Assembly (NCBI RefSeq): GCF_001968985.1
Contig: NZ_MOEN01000004.1
Span: 1 to 64,000, forward strand
Source: Desulfurobacterium indicum
GTDB lineage: Bacteria; Aquificota; Aquificia; Desulfurobacteriales; Desulfurobacteriaceae
Length of the DNA stretch: 64,000 nt
Direction: 5' to 3'
Shown: in pieces, positions 8,037 through 15,703 of the stretch
Layout: the number at the start of each line of letters is the position of its first letter
Numbering within the stretch: the first letter of the stretch is position 1
Program-made: the position numbers and the translations under genes
The notes under the pieces: generated by a model
Database searches by the model: none
What the model was told of the DNA's origin: nothing
What the model saw: the letters and a program-made list of their open reading frames with translations, nothing else

Positions 8037-8999
8037 GTGAAAGGCATAACTGAAAAATTTAAAGGAAAAAAAATACTTGTTATCGGCGATCTAATAGTAG
8101 ATGAGTATATCTTTGGCAAGGTTGAAAGGATCTCACCGGAAGCACCGGTTCCGATTGTTGAAGCAAAAAATACAACGGCAAAGCCAGGAGGTGCAGCAAA
8201 CGTTGCGGTAAATTTAAAAACCCTCGGAGCAGACCCTTTTATCCTTGGAGTTGTCGGAAAAGATGAAAAAGGTAACCTGCTTAAAAAGATACTAAATGAA
8301 AAAGGTATCAACACATCCCTTCTAATAGAAGATGAAACAAGGCCAACAACCGTGAAAACACGAATAATAGCCGGTTCTCAACAACTTTTAAGAGTTGACT
8401 GGGAATCAAGAAAATACCTCGATAAAAAAATTTTATTAAAAATAATAGAAGAGTTTCAAGAAGATTTCAGAAATTTTGACGGAATAATTATTTCAGACTA
8501 CGGAAAGGGAGTTATTACAAAAGAGCTTTTAAAAGCCGCAGCAGAAGTAAAAAAAAGCGGTAAAATTGTAACCCTTGACCCGAAAGAGAGAAACTTTCAT
8601 TTTTATCACGACATAACCGCCATGACACCGAACATGAAAGAAACATACCAGGCTACCGGTATATATCCTAAAACGGAAGAAGAAGCTGAAATTGCAGGAA
8701 AGAAACTGATTGAAAAGTTCAAACTCGACTTTGCACTGATAACAAGAAGTGAGAAAGGTATGAGTCTAGTAAAAAAAGATAAAAGTTACCACATACCGGC
8801 AAAAGCAAAACAGGTTTATGACGTTACAGGAGCCGGCGACACAGTTATAGCAGTCCTTACTCTATCTTTAGTTGCCGGAGAAGCACCTGAAAAAGCTGCC
8901 GAGATTGCAAACATAGCAGGCGGAATTGTTGTAGGAAAACTCGGAACGGCAGCAGTTAAACCTGAAGAAATTGCAAAAGCAATAGAGGAAGGGGCATAA
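8037..8999 (+). CDS. rfaE1: D-glycero-beta-D-manno-heptose-7-phosphate kinase (RfaE domain I / HldE1)
   Basis: A 320-residue PfkB-family sugar kinase. Motifs: N-terminal GDLIVDEYIFGKVERISPEAPVP, the GGAANVAVNL glycine region near residue 58, and DVTGAGDT at 262-269 with catalytic base D268. The SPEAPVP stretch is characteristic of RfaE1/HldA rather than ribokinase. It makes heptose-1,7-bisphosphate for the LPS inner core. The nucleotidyltransferase domain (RfaE2) is absent, so this is the split form. GTG start with AGGAG upstream. Confidence 0.85.
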   Translation: MKGITEKFKGKKILVIGDLIVDEYIFGKVERISPEAPVPIVEAKNTTAKPGGAANVAVNLKTLGADPFILGVVGKDEKGNLLKKILNEKGINTSLLIEDETRPTTVKTRIIAGSQQLLRVDWESRKYLDKKILLKIIEEFQEDFRNFDGIIISDYGKGVITKELLKAAAEVKKSGKIVTLDPKERNFHFYHDITAMTPNMKETYQATGIYPKTEEEAEIAGKKLIEKFKLDFALITRSEKGMSLVKKDKSYHIPAKAKQVYDVTGAGDTVIAVLTLSLVAGEAPEKAAEIANIAGGIVVGKLGTAAVKPEEIAKAIEEGA

Positions 9000-9012
9000 A
9001 GCCCCCCTCTTT
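8984..9012. terminator. Bidirectional terminator between rfaE1 and the peroxiredoxin
   Basis: AGAGGAAGGGGC, ATAAA loop, GCCCCCCTCTTT. The stem overlaps the rfaE1 stop codon and serves the convergent peroxiredoxin gene as well. Confidence 0.75.
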
Positions 9013-9013
9013 A

Positions 9014-9673
9014 CTAAAGTTTCTTGAAGCAAAGCCACCAGTCAAAGCACTCAATTTCTCCTTTTGAAGCAGATTCAAGCCTCCGTTTAACAGTTTCAAC
9101 ATCCGTAGCAGGTGGAATAATCACTTTATCACCGATAAGCTCGTTTTCAGGCCAGTTAGCAGGAAGTGCAACACCATTCTTATCAGACACCTGCAGTCCT
9201 TTTACTGCTCTTAAAATCTCATCAATATTCCTACCAAGTTCCTGAGGATAGTAAAGAATCAATCTTATAACTCCTTCAGGATCAACTACAAAAACTGCTC
9301 TAACCGTATTCGTTCCCTTGCCCGGATGGATAAGTCCCAAGGCGTCGGCAACTGCACCGGTATCGGCAATTATCGGAAACTCAATTTCAACTCCGAGCTT
9401 ATCTTTTATCCACTCTTCCCATTTAATATGTGAAAAGACCTGGTCAACACTTAGCCCTATAAGCTCACAGTTTAGCTTGCGGAACTTATCATACCTTTTT
9501 TGAAATGCCACAAACTCCGTAGTGCAAACAGGCGTAAAATCGGCCGGATGGCTAAAAAGAACAAACCACTTCCCTTTAAACGCTTCCGGTAATTTCATTT
9601 TACCGTGTGTTGTTTGAACTTCCAATTCCGGAAATCTGTCACCTAAAAGAGGGAATCCTTTTTTCTCTTCCAT
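9014..9673 (-). CDS. Peroxiredoxin, Prx6 / archaeal thioredoxin-peroxidase type
   Basis: Reduces hydrogen peroxide and alkyl peroxides. 219 residues from the ATG at 9673, chosen because AAGGAGG lies five bases upstream; the open frame extends further without support. The peroxidatic cysteine is C50 in PADFTPVC. Two further cysteines, C209 and C215 in CFDWWLC near the C-terminus, sit almost exactly where the archaeal Aeropyrum enzyme has its resolving pair (as I recall, C207 and C213). This argues for an archaeal-type enzyme forming decamers. Together with KatG it indicates oxygen exposure in an otherwise anaerobic lifestyle. Confidence 0.9.
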   Translation of the reverse strand: MEEKKGFPLLGDRFPELEVQTTHGKMKLPEAFKGKWFVLFSHPADFTPVCTTEFVAFQKRYDKFRKLNCELIGLSVDQVFSHIKWEEWIKDKLGVEIEFPIIADTGAVADALGLIHPGKGTNTVRAVFVVDPEGVIRLILYYPQELGRNIDEILRAVKGLQVSDKNGVALPANWPENELIGDKVIIPPATDVETVKRRLESASKGEIECFDWWLCFKKL

Positions 9674-9799
9674 GAAAACCTCCTTATGCGAATTATTTTC
9701 ATTTGCATTTATAAATATAAAACACATCTTCTTTAATTGCAACCATCTCTCTTTTTTTCCGCTTAACCATTTAGAAATTACAATATTTCTTTAGATTTC

Positions 9800-9826
9800 T
9801 TGACAGATATATGTTAAGAATATAAA
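9800..9826 (+). promoter_or_regulatory. Predicted promoter of the RAMP-like/prefoldin-like operon
   Basis: TTGACA (9800-9805), 15-base spacer, TATAAA (9821-9826), 40 bases before the first ATG. The -35 is perfect; the spacer is short. Confidence 0.45.
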
Positions 9827-9866
9827 TTTAGTAGTGTAGAAAAAATGCTATAAGGAGGAAAACAGA

Positions 9867-10559
9867 ATGACGATAACCGAACTGCGGGAGATACAGGCTT
9901 TAAATACACTGGTATTTGAAACACTTGGACAACCGGAAAAGGAAAGGGAGTTTAAATTCAAGAGCCTTAAAAGATGGGGCCTGGATCTCATTGCAGGAAA
10001 AAAAGATGGTAAAGCAACCTTTTTCGTCTCTGAATACGGAAAGAGAAAAGCAGGAGATATTTATGATGAAGAAGGCATCCAATATGAAGTAACAGAAATA
10101 CTCTATGAAATACCAAAAAACAAAAAACTTTTCGCTCATATAGAAATGGAAAACGGAAGAGCATATCTTGTGGGAGAACTGAGAGAAAATGACAAAAATA
10201 TAGAAATCCTGAGATTACCAGCTGCATCAATGCTTCTTGCCTACTTCAAAAAACACCGCTTACACCATTTAATAGAAGCATTGAGAAATGTAGGAACAGC
10301 AACGGAGCTTGTAAAACAAAGGGGGCAGGAAGGTAAACCTTATTCATTTGAACAATTACCAAATGTAGCAAGAAGATTTTTAAGAGAAGCTAAAAAGGTG
10401 GAAAAAGAGGCAGGTTTTGGAAGGGTAGCACTTGCCTACTTTGGAGAGAATAAGGATGGTGATCCAAGGTTCAGAGTATCCTGGTTGTTGCCGACAATAG
10501 CCCTTTTTGAAATAGACATAGCAGAAAAAGCAGATAAAATTCTTGCCGCTTTCAAATAA
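9867..10559 (+). CDS. Unknown protein, first gene of the RAMP-like/prefoldin-like operon
   Basis: 230 residues that I do not recognise. Strong SD (AAGGAGG, eight bases before ATG). The N-terminal half looks like alternating beta strands ([34 protein letters not shown]); the middle is helical and basic ([34 protein letters not shown]); a final strand-rich part contains [18 protein letters not shown]. No signal peptide or membrane segment, so cytoplasmic. It lies 12 bases before the RAMP-like gene and shares its operon. No nuclease or nucleotide-binding motif is visible. Confidence 0.8.
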   Translation: MTITELREIQALNTLVFETLGQPEKEREFKFKSLKRWGLDLIAGKKDGKATFFVSEYGKRKAGDIYDEEGIQYEVTEILYEIPKNKKLFAHIEMENGRAYLVGELRENDKNIEILRLPAASMLLAYFKKHRLHHLIEALRNVGTATELVKQRGQEGKPYSFEQLPNVARRFLREAKKVEKEAGFGRVALAYFGENKDGDPRFRVSWLLPTIALFEIDIAEKADKILAAFK

Positions 10560-10571
10560 TCGGGAGGGATT

Positions 10572-11291
10572 ATGGAATTGCTAACCTGGACGCCTGTAGC
10601 TTTTTATAAAAAGCTATTTCCAAGGAATAAAGAAGGAAAAACTTTCATACCTGCAAACGTATTTAAAGAAGCATTTACAAGCGCAGTTATCTACTACTAC
10701 ATAAAAAAGGACAGAGAGATAGAACACCGTGTTAAAAATTATCTTCTTAAAAAAGGGCTGAAACCGGAAGAGATAATTGACAGGATAAAAGAGATAATTT
10801 TTGAAAAATATGGTGTACTTCAAGAAATAGAGCTTCCGGAAAAGATATTTATTGATGAAAAAGACCTTTACGAAACGCGAGCAGTCATATTTGACCTTAA
10901 AAATTGGGAAGACGTGGCAGAATTTGAGATAGAAGTCTTTAAAGGGAAAGTAGAAGTTCCAATTAAAACGCCTCACCTTGAAAAGCTCAAAGCTGCATGC
11001 CATTCATACTGCGAAGCCCTGGCAAACATGGAAAAGAAAATGCTGAAAGACCATCCTCTGGCAGAGAGCTTTTACCTGCCGTTGACCGATTCGATCAAAA
11101 AATGGGAAATTCCGTTAAGAATGGGAATGTGGACAGACTTAAGATTTAAAGGGCACCTTTTCTTTTTCTGGAGAGTAAAGGAAGTCAGAGAAAAACTTTT
11201 TGAAGAACTTAAAACAGACATAAGACCTACAAAAATAATCTATCTGCCGAAAGAGAACGCAACGGCAGGTTGGTGTGAGCTTTCAATCTAA
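10572..11291 (+). CDS. RAMP-superfamily (Csm5-like) protein outside a CRISPR locus (putative)
   Basis: 239 residues. The N-terminus LLTWTPVAF...FIPANVFKEAFTSAVIYYYIKK follows the order of a RAMP (Cas7/Csm5) domain: a first strand ending in T-P-V, then an IPGSS-KGA-R-like helix start, with the glycines replaced here. The C-terminus has IPLRMGMWTDLRFKG (compare the LRLG.G.G loop of Csm5), then RPTKIIYLPKE....GWCELS (compare the P-K-T-R...LGW.KL ending of Csm5). This is by-eye resemblance, not a search result. Strong SD (GGGAGG). No Cas10, Cas7 group or repeat array is nearby, so any RNA-binding role would be independent of CRISPR immunity. Alternative: an unrelated protein with chance similarity. 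Confidence 0.42.
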   Translation: MELLTWTPVAFYKKLFPRNKEGKTFIPANVFKEAFTSAVIYYYIKKDREIEHRVKNYLLKKGLKPEEIIDRIKEIIFEKYGVLQEIELPEKIFIDEKDLYETRAVIFDLKNWEDVAEFEIEVFKGKVEVPIKTPHLEKLKAACHSYCEALANMEKKMLKDHPLAESFYLPLTDSIKKWEIPLRMGMWTDLRFKGHLFFFWRVKEVREKLFEELKTDIRPTKIIYLPKENATAGWCELSI

Positions 11292-11318
11292 ACAATAACA
11301 ATAAAAGGGAGGTGGAAC

Positions 11319-11792
11319 ATGCTGAAGAAACTGCTCAAAAAGGACGACAAGAAAATGGCAGAACTCAACAGGCAGCTGAGAAGCTACATCGCACAGATCG
11401 AAGCCCTGAGGGTGGAAATAGCAAACATCGACGATCTCATATCCGAATACAGGGCTACAATTACCACCCTCAAAAATCTCAAAGATTTAGGTGATGGCAA
11501 AGAAGTCCTTCTTCCGGTAGGCAGAATCGCTCAGGTTGCTGCAAAGCTCGAAAAAGTGGAAAAAGTCGTTATCAGCATAGGAAGCGGAATCTCTGTCGAA
11601 CTGCCGTTTGAAGAAGCAGTTTCCCAAATAGAAAAAGAAATTGCAGCACTTATCGTTCTAAGAGAAGCCCTCGAAAAAGCAATGGTTGATCTCTACGCTA
11701 AGGTAGAAGAAACAACCGAAAAAATCAGAGAACACGGACAATTTGAAGCTTCTGAAGAGGCAAAAGATGAGGAAGAAAAAGAAGAAAAATAA
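11319..11792 (+). CDS. Prefoldin alpha-subunit-like protein
   Basis: 157 residues: an N-terminal coiled coil (about 10-55), the two-hairpin beta region KEVLLPVG....KVVISIGSGISVELPFEEA (about 64-110), a second coiled coil (about 110-145), then a very acidic tail ending EEKEEK. The order and the PVG/V..GSG.SVE spacing match archaeal prefoldin alpha (GIM5), whose hexamer holds unfolded proteins by its coiled-coil tips. Prefoldin is standard in archaea and eukaryotes but rare in bacteria. It starts 28 bases after the RAMP-like gene with a GGGAGGTGG SD. The acidic tail is an addition to the usual fold. Confidence 0.7.
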   Translation: MLKKLLKKDDKKMAELNRQLRSYIAQIEALRVEIANIDDLISEYRATITTLKNLKDLGDGKEVLLPVGRIAQVAAKLEKVEKVVISIGSGISVELPFEEAVSQIEKEIAALIVLREALEKAMVDLYAKVEETTEKIREHGQFEASEEAKDEEEKEEK

Positions 11793-11925
11793 AGAAATCA
11801 TAGAACTGCTAAAAAAGCTTCCCGCCGGAAGAAAAATATACTACAAGGCGGGAAGTATAATGGTGGAAGTTTCTAAAGAAGAAGCGATAAAACTCCTTGA
11901 AAAGGAAAAAGAGGGGGAGGATTAA
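11767..11925 (+). CDS. Mini prefoldin-beta-like protein
   Basis: About 52 residues from the ATG at 11767 (GAAGAGG six bases upstream); the frame is open from a TTG at 11743. After a lysine-rich start it reads IIELLKKLPAG.KIYYKAG.IMVEVSKEEAIKLLEKEKE. This parallels the core of prefoldin beta: end of helix 1, the LP..T.VYK..G beta hairpin, V.V.KEE, then the start of helix 2. Both long coiled-coil arms are missing. The start overlaps the end of the alpha-like gene by 26 bases, which argues for coupled translation and perhaps a direct complex. Last gene before the terminator. Confidence 0.6.
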   Translation: MRKKKKKNKEIIELLKKLPAGRKIYYKAGSIMVEVSKEEAIKLLEKEKEGED

Positions 11926-11940
11926 TCTCCCCCTCTTTTT
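11906..11940 (+). terminator. Terminator of the RAMP-like/prefoldin-like operon
   Basis: A 14-bp stem: AAAAAGAGGGGGAG pairs with CTCCCCCTCTTTTT around a 7-base loop, ending in a T run. It overlaps the last codons of the mini prefoldin-like gene. Confidence 0.88.
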
Positions 11941-11949
11941 TAATTATAC

Positions 11950-12269
11950 TTAGAAATGAACAATTTTATCTGCCCATTTAACTATCTCGTAGAGATCTTC
12001 CATTGTCGAAAGGGGACAGGCACCGTTATCAACATACTTTTCAACAACAATGCACGTTCCACAGGTATAGATCTGGCCACCTTTGTCTAAAAACCTCTCC
12101 ATTCTATCTTTTAAATTGACTTCCTCGGCATCGATTATTCTAGTATCAAAACATTCACCAAGAAAAAAATCTTCACTTCATTACCATCATCCACGGCAAT
12201 ATTTGCAAATTTCATAGCACTACGAATACGTCTAATTTTATCAGTTCCAATAATAACAGCAAGCTTCAT
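11950..12269 (-). pseudogene. DsrE-family protein with a frameshift in a T7 run
   Basis: Reads leftward from ATG at 12267-12269 (AGAGGGGG upstream) as MKLAVIIGTDKIRR...NEVKIFF, then the frame shifts. Adding one T in the run (A7 at 12163-12169 on the plus strand) restores LGECFD...RMERFLDKGGQIYTCGTC...ACPLSTMEDLYEIVKWADKIVHF and a TAA at 11950. The joined product, about 106 residues, is a DsrE/F-like small protein with a CGTC motif, a family linked to sulfur relay. Both halves look well conserved, so this is a recent mutation, a sequencing error in a homopolymer, or a site of slippage. Confidence 0.7.
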
Positions 12270-12463
12270 ATGCTATTTCCCCCTCTAAAAGGTTAAAAGT
12301 TATTATTACTTAAAATCAATAAGTAATTTCAGTATATCTCTCATTATATGACTAAAATTTGAACTCCACAACCATTTTAAAGAGGTAAAGTGATTAAAAT
12401 TTTTATTTAGTTTTACTCAGATAAAGAAAAATAATTTTAAGGAATTTAAAGAAATGAAATAAC

Positions 12464-13453
12464 CTATTCTGCTCTGTTAGAAGGCATCGTTGTTTCAACA
12501 TGAACGGGTTTATTTTGTTCAGGTTTCAAAATCTGTATTCTTTGATTTAGCCAATCTGTAACAATAACATCACCTCTGTTATCAACGGCAACATCGGTAG
12601 GATAGTTAAACCAACCGGGAGACCAACCTCTTCCTCCAAATTCAAAAAGAAAGTTTCCGTTCATATCATAAGCAAGCACCGCCTGCCTCATTGGATCACA
12701 GACATATATACGTCTGTTTTCTTCATCAATAGTAACAGCAGAAGGCTGACTTAACTGACCAAAGTTTGCACCGTGAGTTCCAAACTTAAATAGAAACGTT
12801 CCATCCTTATCAAAAACGTAAACCTGACCAAAATCAAGCGCAACAAGATAAACACGTCCAAGAGAATCAACACCTACATTGGAGACAATAGAACCAACTT
12901 TTATATCTTCCACTTTCATTTCAGGATACAAGAATCGTGTAAACTTTCCATTCTCATCAAAACAGACAACAAAATCCTTTCCCGCTCCTGTTACGTATAT
13001 TTCTCCAGTTACGGGATTGACTGCAACATGAGTCGGAACAAAATCATTATCACCTTTAAATCCTTTCACCGGAATAACTTTTTTAAGAATAAGAGCTGAA
13101 GAAAGAACATAAATTTTCTGCTCATTAGAAGAGATTAGATAAAAGTTACCTTTAGAATCGACAAAAATATCGACAGGATCTTTTACTCCATAGCCTTTGC
13201 CTACTGCTAGAAAAGGAAAGTAATCCGGTGTATAAAATATCACTTTGGATTTACCAGGTTCAACAACATAAAGTTGTCTTGACTTCTTATCATAAAAAAT
13301 AGAACCGGGATAGGCCAAGGCCTTCCCGGTCTCATCTATGTTGATAATACCAAGCACCCTTGTGGAAACGACTTTTTGCCCCTTAGCTTTCAAAGGAAAA
13401 CCGCAGAGCAATCCGGTTAAAAAAATAGCTATTAACCTTTTGTTGTATGACAT
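12464..13453 (-). CDS. Secreted NHL-repeat beta-propeller protein, partner of the multihaem cytochrome
   Basis: About 329 residues from the ATG at 13453. Signal peptide: NKRLIAIFLTGLLCGFPLKAKG. The rest is NHL-type repeats: DPVDIFVDSKGNFYLIS, VPTHVAVNPVTGEIYVTG, SNVGVDSLGRVYLVA, QPSAVTIDEENRRIYVCD, YPTDVAVDNRGDVIVTD, enough for a six-bladed propeller outside the inner membrane. The gene overlaps the cytochrome stop by about 22 bases, so it is translationally coupled and made together. In Geobacter an NHL protein lies beside the omcS/omcT cytochrome genes (from memory), and a role in secretion or assembly is plausible. The exact start is uncertain (13453-13468). Confidence 0.85.
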   Translation of the reverse strand: MSYNKRLIAIFLTGLLCGFPLKAKGQKVVSTRVLGIINIDETGKALAYPGSIFYDKKSRQLYVVEPGKSKVIFYTPDYFPFLAVGKGYGVKDPVDIFVDSKGNFYLISSNEQKIYVLSSALILKKVIPVKGFKGDNDFVPTHVAVNPVTGEIYVTGAGKDFVVCFDENGKFTRFLYPEMKVEDIKVGSIVSNVGVDSLGRVYLVALDFGQVYVFDKDGTFLFKFGTHGANFGQLSQPSAVTIDEENRRIYVCDPMRQAVLAYDMNGNFLFEFGGRGWSPGWFNYPTDVAVDNRGDVIVTDWLNQRIQILKPEQNKPVHVETTMPSNRAE

Positions 13454-14769
13454 ACCATACATCCACACTCATTCATGAGAGTTGCATTTGTAGAAGCACT
13501 ATCAGCGGTACATGTTGAGTAGTCCCATCTGAGAAGATCGTAGTATGGTGAACCGTGAGCCCTGTGGCAGGACACACATGTAACTATGGCATCGTCACCT
13601 GTCCATGAAATGGTGTTATCTGTGAGAAGCGTGTAGTTATCCGTTGCAACAGGAGCAAACATACTGTAAGGAGCAGATGTTGGATTACCACCGTTGTAAT
13701 ATTTGTATTCAACATCAGTATGTCCATCTACACCTATCGTAGCAGGTCCTGCATTTGAAAGATCAAAATCAGTCGGGTGTCTGAGCCATGGCGTCCCTAT
13801 AGGTGAATCTATTGCAGTAGGATCTCTTGAAACTTCAGCACCGCTGTGGAAAATACCGTGACACTCTGCACAAAGGTAAGAGATGGTATGAGGATTCGCA
13901 GTTGTAGGATCCTCAGAAGCTCTATTTACACCGTAATAAATATTATGTGAAACTCCGTTAGCATCTGCAACTGCTGCATATTCGTAATAGTTATGCTCAT
14001 ATCCCGCAATACCAGCAAGGAATCTGTAGCTGTTACCAATAGTTCCCGTACCGTTCACCCAACCATACATGTTGGAGTGGTGAGCTCCGTTTATACCTGC
14101 AAAGCTGTCAAGTGTTGATGCATTATGTCTTCCGTGACAGCCATAAACACCTGCACATGTAAGCTGATGAGTCCATGTAGCTTCACCGTTTGCTACCTTA
14201 GAGCCGAAAATTGCATCAGTAAAGTGAGTGGCGTTTGCATCCCAACCAGGCGGCGTTAAACCGATATTTGGATCTGGCGGCATACCAAGATCAGCAACGT
14301 TGTGTGAAAATCTTGAATCTTGAGTTCTCCCCCAATAGAAGCTTCCACCTGCAAGAGCCCTGTTCTGACCCCATGTAGCGGTTGAATAGTTACCAGTGGT
14401 ATATGCATCTCCAGTTGATGGATATTCCGGCTGTGTTGTTGAATCAACATAGGGCCAGAGATGATCGCCGTAATAGAGAGTTCCCGCTTTTGGTGCCTCA
14501 CCATAAGTGTGACAGTAACGACAGTCACCGCGAAGAAGGTTTCTAATAGGCGTTGTCGAATTTGAGAATGTCATCGGAACAACGTTAGTGGAACTTACAG
14601 TTCCGGTAGTGTAGCTGGCATTACTGTCCCACGGATAGACACCGTGCTGAGAGTTGTGCATTGTGTGACAGTTCACACATGGACCTACAACAGCACTGGC
14701 ATTTTGATATAAGATAAAGCCAGAAGATGCCAGCACTGCCAAAGTGCCCAGAAGCAGTTTCCTTCTCAT
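13432..14769 (-). CDS. OmcS-like extracellular hexahaem cytochrome c
   Basis: 445 residues with an N-terminal signal (RRKLLLGTLAVLASSGFIL...ASA). Haem motifs: CVNCH (31-35), CRYCH (83-87), an unusual CAGVYGCH (205-212, CX5CH), CAECH (300-304), CVSCH (398-402) and CMVCH (437-441). Size, six haems, spacing and local motifs parallel Geobacter OmcS, the filament-forming cytochrome: CHTMHNS after haem 1, GG.F.W before haem 3, YR.L.G, CH..IH and LRHP after haem 4, CHRAH after haem 5, and haem 6 at the extreme C-terminus. SD TAGGAGG. It probably carries electrons to external acceptors or partners; filament formation is inference. Thr/Asn-rich composition fits secretion. Confidence 0.8.
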   Translation of the reverse strand: MRRKLLLGTLAVLASSGFILYQNASAVVGPCVNCHTMHNSQHGVYPWDSNASYTTGTVSSTNVVPMTFSNSTTPIRNLLRGDCRYCHTYGEAPKAGTLYYGDHLWPYVDSTTQPEYPSTGDAYTTGNYSTATWGQNRALAGGSFYWGRTQDSRFSHNVADLGMPPDPNIGLTPPGWDANATHFTDAIFGSKVANGEATWTHQLTCAGVYGCHGRHNASTLDSFAGINGAHHSNMYGWVNGTGTIGNSYRFLAGIAGYEHNYYEYAAVADANGVSHNIYYGVNRASEDPTTANPHTISYLCAECHGIFHSGAEVSRDPTAIDSPIGTPWLRHPTDFDLSNAGPATIGVDGHTDVEYKYYNGGNPTSAPYSMFAPVATDNYTLLTDNTISWTGDDAIVTCVSCHRAHGSPYYDLLRWDYSTCTADSASTNATLMNECGCMVCHTTKG

Positions 14770-14983
14770 TTATCCACACCTCCTAAATTTCCCACCCAGT
14801 ATTAATCTATATTCAAGCGCATTTTAACAAAAAACATAAATAAAATCCACTAACGCTTATTAGCAAATTCTATAAATAAACCAAAAATTGACTTTCCAAT
14901 TATTCCTCAAAACTATCTATATTACTACTTATAGAATATATAGTCATGATAGAACAAAAAGCAAGAATACCTGACAAATTTTA

Positions 14984-15703
14984 TCATTTGCAGAACAAAA
15001 TACTTTTTAGTTTCCCTTTATCCATCTCATAAACATGATCACAAAGCGCATCCACTACTGCAGGATTGTGACTAATAAACAGATAGCTTATTGAAAATAT
15101 TTCCTGAAGTTCGAGAAAAAGATTTATTATCTGTGACTGAACTGAAACATCAAGAGCAGATGTTGGCTCGTCAGCAATAATTATTTCAGGCTTTAAAACT
15201 ATCGCTCTTGCTATGGCAACTCTCTGCCTTTGCCCCCCGGAAAGCTGATGTGGATAAAGTTCAAGAACAGAATCGGGCAAACCACACCTTCGAATAGATT
15301 CTAAAACTTTTTCTTTGATTACTTCTCTATTTAATTTAAAATTTATTTTTAAACCTTCAGAAACTATATCAATAACTTTCATACGCGGATTAAGGGAATT
15401 GTAAGGATTTTGAAATATTGCCTGAACGTTTAACCTGTAAACTCTATATTTTTTTTTCATCATATCGTATATAGAAATACCTTTGTAAAGCACATCGCCA
15501 CTATCCGGTTTTTCAAGATCAAGAAGAATTTTTGCAAGAGTGGTTTTCCCGCTACCGCTATCACCTAAAATTCCAACACTTTTTCCTTTCTCTATCTTTA
15601 AAGAAACACCTTTTAAAACCGATACTTCTTCAATTACCTTACCGAAAAAGCTTTTTCTGATGGGATAGGATTTATAAATATTTTTACATTCCAGAACAAC
15701 CAT
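14984..15703 (-). CDS. ABC transporter ATPase, oligopeptide/nickel (DppF/OppF) type
   Basis: 239 residues. Walker A GDSGSGKT near 47-54; FQNPYNSLNPRM is the Q-loop typical of the OppF/DppF subfamily; signature LSGGQRQRVAIARAI; Walker B IIIADEPTSALD; switch histidine in LFISHNP. No permease, partner ATPase or binding protein is nearby, so it is an orphan component or was rearranged. The start codon overlaps the panB stop (TGATG), so it is co-transcribed with panB. Shorter than full OppF, lacking the C-terminal extension. Confidence 0.85.
   Translation of the reverse strand: MVVLECKNIYKSYPIRKSFFGKVIEEVSVLKGVSLKIEKGKSVGILGDSGSGKTTLAKILLDLEKPDSGDVLYKGISIYDMMKKKYRVYRLNVQAIFQNPYNSLNPRMKVIDIVSEGLKINFKLNREVIKEKVLESIRRCGLPDSVLELYPHQLSGGQRQRVAIARAIVLKPEIIIADEPTSALDVSVQSQIINLFLELQEIFSISYLFISHNPAVVDALCDHVYEMDKGKLKSILFCK

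Noticed and set aside
12303-12331. ATTACTT...AAGTAAT hairpin upstream of the DsrE-like gene
   Set aside because: A weak AT stem without a T run or clear target; likely chance in AT-rich DNA.
14770-14983. Intergenic stretch between the cytochrome and the ABC ATPase
   Set aside because: I looked for promoters, small genes and RNAs; only the cytochrome SD and AT-rich sequence with no convincing -10/-35 pair are visible.
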